NCBI RefSeq assembly: GCF_015350905.1
Contig: NZ_JADKRZ010000005.1
Span: 1 to 64,000 of the forward strand
From: Curtobacterium sp. VKM Ac-2865
GTDB taxonomy: Bacteria; Actinomycetota; Actinomycetes; Actinomycetales; Microbacteriaceae
DNA length: 64,000 nt
Direction of reading: 5' to 3'
Below the pieces are notes generated by a model. That model was not told the DNA's origin. It ran no database searches and saw only the letters and a list, made by a program, of their open reading frames with translations. The position numbers were made by a program, and so were the translations under genes. Below are positions 15,662 through 25,188 of this stretch, piece after piece; position 1 is the stretch's first letter; each line of letters opens with the position of its first letter.

Positions 15662-17161
15662 CTACTCGCCGTCCGACGCCGGCTGCGGCGACGAGGCGGT
15701 CGCCTCGCCCCCTGCACCGGCACCGCGACGGCGGCGGCGGCGACGCCGCTTGGTGGCGGCTGCCTCGCCGTCCGTGCTGTCCGGACCGGTGCTCTGGGCT
15801 TCGGGCTTGGACTCCGGAGCCGACGCTGCGGGCCGGTCAGAGCCTCCTGGGCGGGTACGACGACGCGGACGCGAGTCGCTCGACTCACGCGACTCGCGCG
15901 GTTCCCGGGGCGGCCGTGCGCTGCCGCTGCGCTGGGCGGATGCGCCGGCGGTCGCGGCGTGCGACGAGGTGCCGGGCAGGCGACCCTTGGTGCCGGCGGG
16001 GATGTCGAGCTCCTCGAAGAGGTGCGGCGACGACGAGTAGGTCTCGACGGGCTCGGGGATGCCGAACTCGAGGGCCTTGTCGATCAGGGTCCACTTGTGC
16101 AGGTCGTCCCAGTCGACGAACGTGACCGCGATGCCCGTCTTGCCGGCGCGGCCCGTGCGACCGGCGCGGTGCAGGTACGTGTCGGGGTCGTCCGGGATCG
16201 TGTGGTTGATGACGTGGGTGACGTCGTCCACGTCGATGCCGCGGGCGGCGACGTCGGTCGCGATCAGCACGTCGTGCTTGCCGGCCTTGAACGCGGCCAT
16301 GGCCCGCTCGCGCTGCTCCTGGTTCAGGTCGCCGTGGACGGCTGCGGCGTTGAAGCCGCGGTCCTTCAGCTCCTCGACCAGCTTCGCCGCCGCACGCTTG
16401 GTGCGGGTGAAGATCACGGTCTTGCCGCGGCCCTCGGCCTGCAGGATGCGGGCGATGACCTCGTCCTTGTCGAGCGAGTGCGCCCGGAAGACGAGGTGCT
16501 TGATGTTGGCCTGCATGAGGCCCTCGTCCGGGTCCGTCGCGCGGATGTGCACCGGACGCGACATGAACCGGCGGGCGAGCGCGACGATCGGCGCCGGCAT
16601 CGTGGCCGAGAACAGCATCGTGTGGCGCACCTCGGGCACGGCCTGGAAGATCCGCTCGATGTCCGAGAGGAAGCCGAGGTCGAGCATGCGGTCGGCCTCG
16701 TCGAGGACGATCTCCTGCACGTGGGAGAGGTCGAGCAGCCGCTGGCGCTGCAGGTCGATGAGGCGCCCGGGGGTGCCCACCACGATCTGCGCGCCGGCCT
16801 TGAGCTGTTCGACCTGGCCTTCGTAGGCCTTGCCGCCGTAGATCGCGGCGACCGTCGTCGGGCGGTTCGAGGTCGCGAGTTCGAGGTCCTCGGCCACCTG
16901 CACCGCGAGTTCGCGGGTCGGGACCACGACGAGGGCCTTGACGCCGTGCGCGGGGTCGGCGCCGAGGCGCTGGATGAGGGGGAGGCCGAACCCGAGGGTC
17001 TTGCCGGTACCGGTCTTGGCCTGGCCGATGATGTCCTGGCCGGTGAGGGCGAGCGGGATCGTCTGCTCCTGGATCGGGAAGGGCTCGATGATGCCCTTGC
17101 CGGCCAGGGCATCGACGATGTCCTGCTCGATGTTGAGGTCTGAGAAAGTCAAAAAGGTCAC
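15662..17161 (-). CDS. DEAD-box ATP-dependent RNA helicase (RhlE/CsdA-like)
   Basis: 499 residues with all superfamily 2 motifs: Q-motif FPIQEQTIP, motif I AKTGTGKT (48-55), PTREL, GTPGR, DEAD (154-157), SAT, and motif VI HRAGRTGRAGKTG. Residues about 370-499 form a disordered basic tail ending in an eight-Arg run followed by Gly/Ala and an acidic end, typical of RNA-anchoring extensions. By family it remodels structured RNA in ribosome assembly or RNA decay. The GTG start has AGGACAGG upstream. It is divergent from the ferritin-like gene, as in Rv3211/Rv3210c. Confidence 0.93.
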   Translation of the reverse strand: MTFLTFSDLNIEQDIVDALAGKGIIEPFPIQEQTIPLALTGQDIIGQAKTGTGKTLGFGLPLIQRLGADPAHGVKALVVVPTRELAVQVAEDLELATSNRPTTVAAIYGGKAYEGQVEQLKAGAQIVVGTPGRLIDLQRQRLLDLSHVQEIVLDEADRMLDLGFLSDIERIFQAVPEVRHTMLFSATMPAPIVALARRFMSRPVHIRATDPDEGLMQANIKHLVFRAHSLDKDEVIARILQAEGRGKTVIFTRTKRAAAKLVEELKDRGFNAAAVHGDLNQEQRERAMAAFKAGKHDVLIATDVAARGIDVDDVTHVINHTIPDDPDTYLHRAGRTGRAGKTGIAVTFVDWDDLHKWTLIDKALEFGIPEPVETYSSSPHLFEELDIPAGTKGRLPGTSSHAATAGASAQRSGSARPPREPRESRESSDSRPRRRTRPGGSDRPAASAPESKPEAQSTGPDSTDGEAAATKRRRRRRRRGAGAGGEATASSPQPASDGE

Positions 17162-17223
17162 CCTGTCCTATCGGGGAGTCCCGGGCAGTCTACCGGCGCG
17201 CAGAGCCCTCCGGTCGTTCCCCC

Positions 17224-17229
17224 TATGCT
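17224..17229 (+). promoter_or_regulatory. -10 box of the ferritin-like gene
   Basis: TATGCT, close to consensus, ends 6 nt before GTG 17236. Confidence 0.55.
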
Positions 17230-17235
17230 GGTGGC

Positions 17236-17952
17236 GTGGTGTCGTGGTGGAACCGGAAGCGCGCGGCGCAGCTCGCGGCCGCGTGGCTGGCATCGCGGAA
17301 CCCGAAGAACGCTTCCCAGGTGGAGCGCCTGCAGCTCGACGACGTCAGCCCGGAGCTCGACGTCTTCCTCGGCCAGGCCGCCTACCTGCAGCTCTCGCTC
17401 TACGAGACGATGGGCCGCGCCGGAGCCGGCGCCCCGACGCTCTCCGGCCGCCTGGTCACCGGCGTGCTCGCGACCACGGCGCTCGAGCGGCACCGGTCGA
17501 TCGTCGCCGAGATCGCGCAGATGGGGCAGGACCCCGCCGAGCTGATGGCACCCCACCGGGAAGCCATCGACCGCTTCCTCGAGCGGACGAGCGGCGCGGA
17601 CTGGTACGAGTCGATGCTGACCGGGTACGTCACGGCGGGCATCCTGAACGACCTGTTCGCCAACCTGCTGCGCTCGTTGCCGGCGGACGTCCGCCAGCGC
17701 CTGCGTACGGTGTTCGACTCGCGCGAGGCCGCCGCCGTGGTCGAGGAGCTCAGCGCTCGCATCGACGAGGAGCCCCAGGTGGCGTCGCGGCTGGCGATGT
17801 GGGGCCGACGGCTGGTCGGCGACACGCTGCTCGTCGCCCGTTCGGCCCTGGCGTCGCACGCTCGAGAGGACCAGGAGCGGCTCGAGCCCGTCTGGACCGA
17901 GCTCATCGCGGCACACACACGGCGGATGGACGCCCTCGGGCTCACTGCCTGA
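17236..17952 (+). CDS. Ferritin-like-fold protein, actinobacterial (Rv3210c-like)
   Basis: 238 residues, mostly helical. Helices with LGQAAYLQLSLYETMGRAG, TALERHRSIVAEI (an E-x-x-H pair) and a later helix with ELIAAHTRRMDALG suggest a ferritin/MiaE-like four-helix bundle, with Glu and His as possible di-metal ligands. I recall the family being annotated only as ferritin-like and conserved beside the DEAD-box helicase; the enzymatic role is not established. Two consecutive GTG codons (17236, 17239) can start it. It is convergent with the following small membrane protein. Confidence 0.72.
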   Translation: MVSWWNRKRAAQLAAAWLASRNPKNASQVERLQLDDVSPELDVFLGQAAYLQLSLYETMGRAGAGAPTLSGRLVTGVLATTALERHRSIVAEIAQMGQDPAELMAPHREAIDRFLERTSGADWYESMLTGYVTAGILNDLFANLLRSLPADVRQRLRTVFDSREAAAVVEELSARIDEEPQVASRLAMWGRRLVGDTLLVARSALASHAREDQERLEPVWTELIAAHTRRMDALGLTA

Positions 17953-17997
17953 CCGACAGCCGGGGCCTGTGTCTGTGCTCGGCTGGTGCCGGGGCCG

Positions 17998-18303
17998 TCA
18001 GACGGTGCGCGCCCCGCGGGCCTTGGCAGCCTCGTAGTACGCGACGTCAGCGGCGGTGCGACGACGGCCGAGCAGCCACTCCGCTGCGAGCGCGACGGCA
18101 CCGGCGCCGACGAGCGCCACGACCCAGATCCAGGTGGCGTCGTACCGCCACCCCGCCCAGGTCAGGACCTCCCAGAGGACGGCGGCCGTGATGCCGCCGA
18201 CCACCGGGCCGAGCAGCTGTCCGCGCGTCGAGTGCCACGGCAGCACGAGGTGCGCGACGGCACCGCAGATCACGCCACCGAGGACGGCGAAGAGGAGTTC
18301 CAT
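17998..18303 (-). CDS. Small membrane protein of unknown function
   Basis: 101 residues with three likely membrane helices: 3-21, a middle segment around LLGPVVGGITAAVLWEVLTW (about 30-50), and WIWVVALVGAGAVALAAEWLL (about 58-80). A basic C-terminal tail follows. I do not recognise a family. It lies 18 bp after the DUF3107 stop on the same strand and is probably its operon partner. Confidence 0.65.
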   Translation of the reverse strand: MELLFAVLGGVICGAVAHLVLPWHSTRGQLLGPVVGGITAAVLWEVLTWAGWRYDATWIWVVALVGAGAVALAAEWLLGRRRTAADVAYYEAAKARGARTV

Positions 18304-18320
18304 GGGTCAGGCGAGCTCGG

Positions 18321-18542
18321 TCAGGCGACGAAGCCGATGCGGCGGGCCTCTTCCGAGCCGAACTCGACGTAGGCGAGGGCTGCGGCGGCCACGACGTACT
18401 TGCGGCCCTTCTCGTCCTGGAGGGCCAGGTGCGTCTGGGAGGTGAGCGCCTCGGAGACGGCCTTCTCGATCTCCTCAGCGGTCTGCTTCGACTCGAAGGC
18501 GATCTCGCGGGGGCTGTTGATGATGCCGATCTTGATGTCCAC
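18321..18542 (-). CDS. DUF3107 family protein (TB9.4-like)
   Basis: 73 residues: a beta-strand start DIKIGIINSPREIAFES, a helix with TAEEIEKAVSEAL, and a C-terminal beta hairpin plus VEFGSEEARRIGFVA. This is the DUF3107 pattern, corresponding to mycobacterial Rv3208A/TB9.4, whose function is unknown. The GTG at 18542 is fixed by TATGGT 6 nt upstream and by the family N-terminus. It is divergent from adnA across 124 bp. Confidence 0.9.
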   Translation of the reverse strand: MDIKIGIINSPREIAFESKQTAEEIEKAVSEALTSQTHLALQDEKGRKYVVAAAALAYVEFGSEEARRIGFVA

Positions 18543-18548
18543 GTGCTC

Positions 18549-18554
18549 ACCATA
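18549..18554 (-). promoter_or_regulatory. -10 box of DUF3107
   Basis: TATGGT (minus strand) ends 6 nt before GTG 18542. Confidence 0.55.
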
Positions 18555-18654
18555 TCCGAGCACCTCACGACGGGTCCCGCACGTTCGCCGCGGGCGCACG
18601 GCAGGGGGCGGTCCGGCCGTGGCGCGGTGCCCGGGAGATGTCGGTCGCGCTCGG

Positions 18655-18660
18655 TACCGT
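18655..18660 (+). promoter_or_regulatory. -10 box of the adnAB operon
   Basis: TACCGT ends 6 nt before GTG 18667, at leaderless spacing. Confidence 0.5.
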
Positions 18661-18666
18661 ACGCAC

Positions 18667-21600
18667 GTGCCCACGACCACGCTGACGCCAGCTCCCGCGC
18701 CGACGCAGGTGTCGCGCGCGCTGGTCGACGACCCCGCGCAGGCCGAGGTGCTCGCACTGCCCGACGGCGTCCACGCGGCGGTCATCGGCGCACCGGGGAC
18801 GGGCAAGACCTCGACGCTCGCGCGGCTGGTCGCCGCCCGGCTCCGTCGTCCGGACGCCGTCAGCGCCGACGGGCACGCGACCGTGCTCGCGCTGACGTCC
18901 TCGCGCACCGCGGCCACCGGGCTCCGCGACCGCCTCGCCGCCACGGTCGAGCGCGTGACCCCCGGCGCCCTGGCCCGCACCGTCAACTCCCTGGCATTCC
19001 AGATCGTCACCCACGCCGCCGCCCAGCAGGGGCAGCCGGCGCCGACCCTCCTGACCGGTGGTGAGCAGGACCGGATCCTCGGCGACCTGCTCGCGGGGCA
19101 CGACGCCGACGGCACCGGACCGCACTGGCCGGACCCGATCACCGCGGTGGTGCGCGAACGAGCCGGCTTCCGCACGGCGCTCCGCGACGTCATGATGCGC
19201 GCCGTCGCGGCCGGGGTCGAGCCGGACGACATGCGGGAGCTCGCGGACGACCACGGCCGGCCCGAGTGGCGTGCCGTCGGGGACCTCGTCGACGAGTACC
19301 GCGCCACGCTCACGGCGTTCCGGACGACCAGCCTCGACGCCGCCGAACTCGTCGCCTTCGCGACCGCCGCGGTGCTCCGAGGCGAGCTCCCGCCGGCCGT
19401 CGCCGCACTGCGGCTGCTCGTGGTGGACGACACCCAGGAACTCGTCGAGGGCGAGGTCGCGCTCCTCGGGGCACTGGCCCGCGCCGGGGTGCAGGTCGTG
19501 GCGTTCGGCGACCCGGACATCGCGGCCTCGGCCTTCCGCGGCGCCGAGCCGGACGTGCTCGGTCGGCTGGCGTCCCGCCTCGGCGTCGACCGCGTGCAGG
19601 ACGTCGTGCTCGGCACCGTGCACCGGCACCCCGCCCCCGTCCGTGCACTCGTCACGGGCATCACCGGCCGTGTGGGCGCGGCGGCGGCGGGTCGGCAGCG
19701 CACCGCGGTCGCCAGCCGGACCGACGGCCGCGGGGACTCCGTCCTGCACCTCGAGGGCGGCAGCCGTTCGGCGCTCGTCGTGGCGGTGGCCCGGCGGCTC
19801 CGCGAACACCACCTGCTCGACGGCGTCCCGTGGCACGAGATGGTCGTCGTCACCCGCAGCGGTGCGGCGATCCCGGAACTCGTCCGGGCGCTGTCCGTGG
19901 CCGAGGTCCCCGCCACCGCCGGAGCCGCCCCCACGCGACCCCGCGACGACTCCGCCGCGCGGTCGCTCCTCGACGCCGCCGGGGTCGCACTCGGGGTGCT
20001 GCCCCTCGACGCCGACCTGGCCACCGCGTTCGCGACGGGGCCGCTCGGGGGGCTCGACACCCTCGCGATGCGCCGACTCCGGCTCGCCCTGCGGCGGGAG
20101 GAACTCGCGGGCGGGGGCACCAGGACCGCCGACGACCTGCTCGTCGACGCGCTCGGCGCCCCGGAACGGCTCGCCACGGTCGACGCCGCCTTCGCCCGCC
20201 GGGCCACCCGGCTGGCGCGCAGCCTCGTGCAGGCCAGGACGGACGCCGAGGCCGGCGCGAGCATCGAGGAGATCCTCTGGGGGCTCTGGGAGCGCAGCGG
20301 CCTGGCGAAGGTCTGGGGCGGGCAGTCGCTCGCCGGCGGGGTCGGCGCCGCCGAGGCCGACCGACACCTCGACGCCGTCGTCGGGCTGTTCACCGCGGCG
20401 AAGCGGTTCGTCGAGCGCACGCCGGATTCTCCCGCCCGGGTGTTCGTCGACGACCTGCTCGGCGCCGACCTGGCCGAGGACAGCATCGGACCCGACCGGA
20501 CGGCCGGACGGGTCCGCGTGCTGACGCCCTCCGCGACCATCGGCGTCGAGTGCGACGTCGTCGTGGTGATGGGGCTGCAGGACGGCGTCTGGCCGAACAC
20601 CCGCGTGCGCGGCAGCCTGCTCGACCCGGACGGCCTGGTCCGTGCCGCCGACGGGCTCGAGCAGACCCCGGTGGACGACCGCGCAGCCGTCGTCGCCGAC
20701 GAGCTCCGGCTCTTCGCCCGCGCCGTGTCCCGCGCCACCACCCAGGTCGTCATCGGCACGATCGCGAACGACGACGAGAGCCCGTCGCCGTTCGTCCGCC
20801 TGGTTCCCGTCCCGCCGGACCGACAGCCGTCCGCCCACCCGCTCTCGCTCCGCGGGCTCGCGGGCACCCTGCGCCGACGTGTCGTGACCAGCGGGGACCA
20901 CGAAGCGGCCTCGGCCCTCGCCCGGTTGGCAGCCGAGGACGTCCCCGGTGCCGCGCCCGACGACTGGTACGGCATCGCGGAGCCCACGACCGAGGACCCG
21001 CTCGTCGACCTGACCGCCGACCCCGAGCCGGACCCCGTCACCGGAGAGGACGTCGCCCCGACCGTCTCCGTGTCGCCGTCGCGGATCGGCACGTTCGAGG
21101 AGTGCCCCGTGCACTGGTTCGTGCAGACCTTCGGCGGCGGTGCCCCGAGCCCGGCGATGGGCATCGGCACGATCGTGCACGAGGCCATGGAGCACGCGAC
21201 CGAGGTCGACGTCGAGTCCCTCTGGGAGCGCGTGGAGTCCCGCTGGGGCGAGCTGACGTTCGAGTCGCCGTGGATCGCCGACCGCGAGCGCGCCAGGACC
21301 CGGCGGATGATCGAGGGCCTGAGCGACTACCTCCGCACCTTCGCCAGCGTCGGGCGTCGGCTGCTCGGTGCGGAGACCTCGTTCGCGCTCGTCACCGGCC
21401 CCGCCCGGATGCGCGGCAGCATCGACCGGATCGAGATCGACCCCGAGGGCCGCGTGAGCGTCGTCGACCTGAAGACCGGTCGCGGCATGCCGAGCGAGAA
21501 GAACGACATGCCCGAGCACCCGCAGCTCGGGGCGTACCAGCTCGCGGTCGAGGACGGCGCGGTGGAGGGCGTCCCCGCCGGGTCCCCGATGGCCGATGCC

Positions 21601-21822
21601 CGCCTGGTGTTCGTGCAGAACCCGAAGGGCGGCCACGCCTACTCGGAGCGCACCCAGCAGGCGTTCGACCCCGACGCGCGCCAGGCCTACCGCGAGCGCC
21701 TGCACGGGGTCGCCCGGGGCATGGCCGACCGCACCTTCATCGCCAACGTCGACGACCACTGCGAGAAGGCCCGTACCGGCGTCGAGTGCCGGATCCACGT
21801 CGTCGGAGAGGTCACCTGGTGA
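18667..21822 (+). CDS. adnA: AdnA-type helicase-nuclease subunit
   Basis: 1051 residues: superfamily 1 helicase N-terminal part plus a C-terminal RecB-like PD-(D/E)XK nuclease. Walker A is GAPGTGKTS (about 41-49). The Walker B position reads VVDDTQ rather than DEYQD, as expected for the AdnA subunit, whose motor is the weaker one. Nuclease residues appear as GSIDRIEI, then VVDLKTGRG. Possible Fe-S cysteines are Cys813, Cys1032 and Cys1041, with Ala1035 where I expect the second cysteine of the C-terminal CxxC-x5-C motif. With AdnB it resects double-strand breaks. It overlaps adnB by 4 bp. Confidence 0.9.
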   Translation: MPTTTLTPAPAPTQVSRALVDDPAQAEVLALPDGVHAAVIGAPGTGKTSTLARLVAARLRRPDAVSADGHATVLALTSSRTAATGLRDRLAATVERVTPGALARTVNSLAFQIVTHAAAQQGQPAPTLLTGGEQDRILGDLLAGHDADGTGPHWPDPITAVVRERAGFRTALRDVMMRAVAAGVEPDDMRELADDHGRPEWRAVGDLVDEYRATLTAFRTTSLDAAELVAFATAAVLRGELPPAVAALRLLVVDDTQELVEGEVALLGALARAGVQVVAFGDPDIAASAFRGAEPDVLGRLASRLGVDRVQDVVLGTVHRHPAPVRALVTGITGRVGAAAAGRQRTAVASRTDGRGDSVLHLEGGSRSALVVAVARRLREHHLLDGVPWHEMVVVTRSGAAIPELVRALSVAEVPATAGAAPTRPRDDSAARSLLDAAGVALGVLPLDADLATAFATGPLGGLDTLAMRRLRLALRREELAGGGTRTADDLLVDALGAPERLATVDAAFARRATRLARSLVQARTDAEAGASIEEILWGLWERSGLAKVWGGQSLAGGVGAAEADRHLDAVVGLFTAAKRFVERTPDSPARVFVDDLLGADLAEDSIGPDRTAGRVRVLTPSATIGVECDVVVVMGLQDGVWPNTRVRGSLLDPDGLVRAADGLEQTPVDDRAAVVADELRLFARAVSRATTQVVIGTIANDDESPSPFVRLVPVPPDRQPSAHPLSLRGLAGTLRRRVVTSGDHEAASALARLAAEDVPGAAPDDWYGIAEPTTEDPLVDLTADPEPDPVTGEDVAPTVSVSPSRIGTFEECPVHWFVQTFGGGAPSPAMGIGTIVHEAMEHATEVDVESLWERVESRWGELTFESPWIADRERARTRRMIEGLSDYLRTFASVGRRLLGAETSFALVTGPARMRGSIDRIEIDPEGRVSVVDLKTGRGMPSEKNDMPEHPQLGAYQLAVEDGAVEGVPAGSPMADARLVFVQNPKGGHAYSERTQQAFDPDARQAYRERLHGVARGMADRTFIANVDDHCEKARTGVECRIHVVGEVTW

Positions 21823-24800
21823 ACGAGGACCTGGTCGTGACCGACACCGACACCGCGACGCAGCCGGCCAGGCCGCCCGAGCGTGACGCGGACACCATCG
21901 CCGACGCCCTCGGCCGGCCCCGTCCGACCGCGCAGCAGCGGGCCGTGATCGAGTCGCCCCTGGCACCGGCGCTCGTCGTCGCCGGAGCGGGCAGCGGCAA
22001 GACGGAGACGATGGCCTCGCGCGTCGTGTGGCTGCTCGCGAACGGCCTGGTCCGCCCCGACCAGGTCCTCGGGCTGACGTTCACCCGCAAGGCCGCCGGC
22101 GAGCTCTCGATCCGCATCAACGACCGCATCCGCGCGCTCGAGGACGCCGGCCTGATCGCCCCCGGCGACGCCTTCGAAGCGCCGACGGTCTCCACGTACA
22201 ACGCCTTCGCGAACAGCGTCTTCCGGGAGAACGCGCTGCTCGTCGGCCGTGACGGCGAGTCCCAGGTGCTCACCGAGCCGTCGGCGTGGCAGCTCGCCCG
22301 TCGTGTGGTCGTGGCGGCACGGGACGACCGCCTCGCCGGACTCGACCGGAACGTCGACACGATCACCGCGGCGGTCGTGGCGCTCGCCGGTGCCGCGTCG
22401 GAGCACCTCGTCGAACCCGAGCAGCTGCGCCGGTTCGCGATCGAGTTCTCCGAGCTGCTCGAGCTGCCGGGCAACCGCGGCAAGCCCTACGCCGCCGTCA
22501 CCGCTGCCGTCTCGGCCATCGGCGCGCTCGAGCCCCTGACCGACCTGGTCGCCGAGTTCCGGCGGCAGAAGGTCGACCGGGGCTTCGTCGAGTTCTCCGA
22601 CCAGATCGCCCTCGCCCTCGCCGCTGCCGAGGCGGCCCCGCGCGTCGTGTCGGACCTGCGGCAGCGTTTCCGCGTCGTGCTCCTCGACGAGTACCAGGAC
22701 ACCTCGGTCGTGCAGACCCGGTTCCTCGCCCGGCTCTTCCGCGAGCACGCGGTGATGGCGGTCGGCGACCCGCACCAGTCGATCTACGGCTTCCGTGGGG
22801 CGAGCGCCGCGAACCTCGCCCGGTTCCCGCGTGACTTCGGCGGCGACGGGGAGCAGACAGCGCACACGTTCGCGCTGTCGACGAGCTGGCGCAACCCGGT
22901 CGACGTCCTCGCCGCCGCGAACGCCGTCGTGTCGCCGCTGTCCGAGGCCTCCGAGGTCGACGTCGAACGGTTGTCCCCGCGGCCGGGTGCCGACGCCGGA
23001 ACGGTCGACGTGGTCTTCACCGAGACGCTCCCGGAAGAGGCGATCGCGGTGGCCGCGTGGTTCGAGGACCACCGGCGGCGCAACCCGTCCGGGTCGATGG
23101 CGCTCCTGCTGCGGGCGCGGAAGGACCTGGCCGCCTTCACCGCGGCGTTCACCCACCGCGGCGTGCCGTTCCACGTGCTGGGCACCGGCGGGCTGCTGCA
23201 GCGGCCGGAGATCGTGGACCTGGTGGCGTGCCTGCGGGTGCTCCACGACCCGGCCGCCGGCAACGACCTCATCCGGCTGCTCGCCGGTGCCCGGTGGCGC
23301 GTCGGCGCTGCTGACGTGGCCGCGCTGCACGCGCTCGCGAGCTGGCTGTTCAAGCGGGACCACACCCAGCAGCGCCTCGACGACGACGTGACCGCTGCGT
23401 TCCGGGCCTCGGTCGCGGCGGGGGAGCACGGCTCGGTGGTCGACGCGCTCGACTTCGTCGCCGTCGCCCCCGACGACCACGGCGCCCTGCAGGGCATCAC
23501 GGACGCCGGGCGGGACCGCATGCGTCGGCTCGGGCAGCAGCTCGCGGCGCTCCGCTCCCGCGCGGCCGGGGACCTCGTCGACTTCGTGACGCTCGTCATC
23601 CAGGAGATGCACCTCGACATCGAGGTCGCGGCGCACGAGCAGGGCAGCAGCGCCTACCTCGACGCCTTCGTGGACGAACTCGCCGGGTTCGTCGGCACCG
23701 ACGACCGGGCGGACCTCGGCGCCTTCCTCGGCTGGGTCGACGCCGCCGCACGCCGTGACGACATGGGTCCTCGGTCGGAGGAGCCCGAGGGCGGGACCGT
23801 GCAGATCCTGACCATCCACGGGTCGAAGGGCCTGGAATGGGACGCCGTCGCGGTGCCCCGGATGGTCGAGGGCGCGCTGCCCGCCCGGCCGCAGGAGGGC
23901 TCCTCGGGCTGGATCGGCTTCGGACGCCTGCCCTACGAGTTCCGCGGCGACGCCGACGAGCTCCCGCGCCTGGCCTGGCGCGGGCACGACTCGCAGAAGG
24001 ACGTCACCCTCGCGATCGAGGCCTTCAAGGACGAGGTCAAGGCCCGCAACGAGGACGAGGAACGTCGGCTGACCTACGTCGCCCTGACCCGATCACGGCA
24101 CGAGCTCCTGGTGAGCGGCTCGTTCTGGGCGGGTGGCGTGAAGCCCATGATGCCCAGCCGGTACCTCGCCGACCTGGTCGAGGCCGACGTGCTGCCGGCC
24201 GCGGCGATCCCGGAGACGACGTCCCACGAGGCCAACCCCCTCGGGGACGCTGGTGCCACGCAGTCCTGGCCGCACGTGCCCTTCGGCGACCGGGCACCGC
24301 GGGTGCTGGCAGCCGCCGACCGGGTGCGCAACGCGAACCCCGGCGCCTCGGGCCGGTACGCGGCGGACATCGACCTGCTGCTCGCCGAACGCCGGGCTGC
24401 ACGGTCGGCCAGGTACCGGGTCGTCGTGCCGCACCGTGTCCCGGCGTCCGGCTTCAAGGACTACCTCACCGCACCGGACGCGGTGGCCGAGCGACTCCGG
24501 CGTCCGATGCCCGAGCGGCCCTACCGCGCCACCCGTCTCGGAACGCTGTTCCACCAGTGGGTCGAGACCCGCGGTCGGTCCGGCGGTGCGCTCGAGACCC
24601 TCGACGTCTGGGACGGCGAACTCGACCTCGACCCGGACGAGGGCCCGACGACCCCGACGGACGCGGTCGTCAGCGATGACGACGCCCAGCGGCTCGGCGC
24701 CTTCCAGGCCACGTTCGCCCGGTCGCGCTGGGCGGAGCTGACGCCGGTGGAGGTCGAGCGCGAGATCCACATCCCGTTCCTCGGGCACAGCGTCGTCTGC

Positions 24801-25064
24801 AAGCTCGACGCCGTGTACGAGATCGACGGCCGCATCGAGGTCGTCGACTGGAAGACGGGCAAGGCACCGTCGGGGGCGGCCGACCTCGAGCAGCGGCAGC
24901 TGCAGCTGGCGCTGTACCGGGTGGCGTACGCCGAGTTCACCGGACGTCCGATCGACCAGGTCGACGCCGTGTTCTACTTCGTGGCCGACGACCTCGAGGT
25001 CCGGCCCCGGGAACTGCTCGACCGTGCCGGACTCGAGCGGGCCTGGCAGCGGGCCGTGGGCTGA
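21819..25064 (+). CDS. adnB: AdnB-type helicase-nuclease subunit
   Basis: 1081 residues. This is the lead motor of the AdnAB resection complex: Walker A GAGSGKTE (about 56-63), motif Ia LGLTFTRKAAGEL, Walker B LLDEYQD (about 290), GDPHQSIYGFRGA, and late motifs TIHGSKGLEW and LTYVALTRSRHEL. The C-terminal nuclease has SVVCKLDAVYEI and VVDWKTGKA, then QLQLALYRVAY. The intact DEYQD contrasts with its partner. The GTG start overlaps the adnA stop (GTGA), ensuring paired synthesis. No recBCD or addAB is seen in the window. Confidence 0.92.
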   Translation: MNEDLVVTDTDTATQPARPPERDADTIADALGRPRPTAQQRAVIESPLAPALVVAGAGSGKTETMASRVVWLLANGLVRPDQVLGLTFTRKAAGELSIRINDRIRALEDAGLIAPGDAFEAPTVSTYNAFANSVFRENALLVGRDGESQVLTEPSAWQLARRVVVAARDDRLAGLDRNVDTITAAVVALAGAASEHLVEPEQLRRFAIEFSELLELPGNRGKPYAAVTAAVSAIGALEPLTDLVAEFRRQKVDRGFVEFSDQIALALAAAEAAPRVVSDLRQRFRVVLLDEYQDTSVVQTRFLARLFREHAVMAVGDPHQSIYGFRGASAANLARFPRDFGGDGEQTAHTFALSTSWRNPVDVLAAANAVVSPLSEASEVDVERLSPRPGADAGTVDVVFTETLPEEAIAVAAWFEDHRRRNPSGSMALLLRARKDLAAFTAAFTHRGVPFHVLGTGGLLQRPEIVDLVACLRVLHDPAAGNDLIRLLAGARWRVGAADVAALHALASWLFKRDHTQQRLDDDVTAAFRASVAAGEHGSVVDALDFVAVAPDDHGALQGITDAGRDRMRRLGQQLAALRSRAAGDLVDFVTLVIQEMHLDIEVAAHEQGSSAYLDAFVDELAGFVGTDDRADLGAFLGWVDAAARRDDMGPRSEEPEGGTVQILTIHGSKGLEWDAVAVPRMVEGALPARPQEGSSGWIGFGRLPYEFRGDADELPRLAWRGHDSQKDVTLAIEAFKDEVKARNEDEERRLTYVALTRSRHELLVSGSFWAGGVKPMMPSRYLADLVEADVLPAAAIPETTSHEANPLGDAGATQSWPHVPFGDRAPRVLAAADRVRNANPGASGRYAADIDLLLAERRAARSARYRVVVPHRVPASGFKDYLTAPDAVAERLRRPMPERPYRATRLGTLFHQWVETRGRSGGALETLDVWDGELDLDPDEGPTTPTDAVVSDDDAQRLGAFQATFARSRWAELTPVEVEREIHIPFLGHSVVCKLDAVYEIDGRIEVVDWKTGKAPSGAADLEQRQLQLALYRVAYAEFTGRPIDQVDAVFYFVADDLEVRPRELLDRAGLERAWQRAVG

Positions 25065-25103
25065 CGTGAGCAGCGGGGCGGACGCGCCCCGGGCCTCCAG
25101 GCC

Positions 25104-25187
25104 GTGTCAGCCGAACGGACCGTGCCAGCCGAACAGACCGTGTCAGCCGGACCGACCGGGTCAACCGACCGAACCGAGTCAGCCGTG
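25104..25187. repeat. 18-bp tandem repeat, about 4.5 copies
   Basis: Units start at 25104, 25122, 25140 and 25158, each 18 bp with pattern GTGTCAGCCGAACGGACC and increasing divergence; a partial fifth starts at 25176. It lies wholly in the convergent adnB/phosphotransferase gap. The 18-bp period equals six codons, but no gene reads through it. Confidence 0.85.
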
Positions 25188-25188
25188 T

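Noticed and set aside
18565-21966. A reading frame of over 1100 codons antisense to adnA
   Set aside because: It mirrors the third-position G/C bias of adnA; its product is low-complexity Arg/Gly/Asp-rich without domains, while adnA has full helicase and nuclease motifs.
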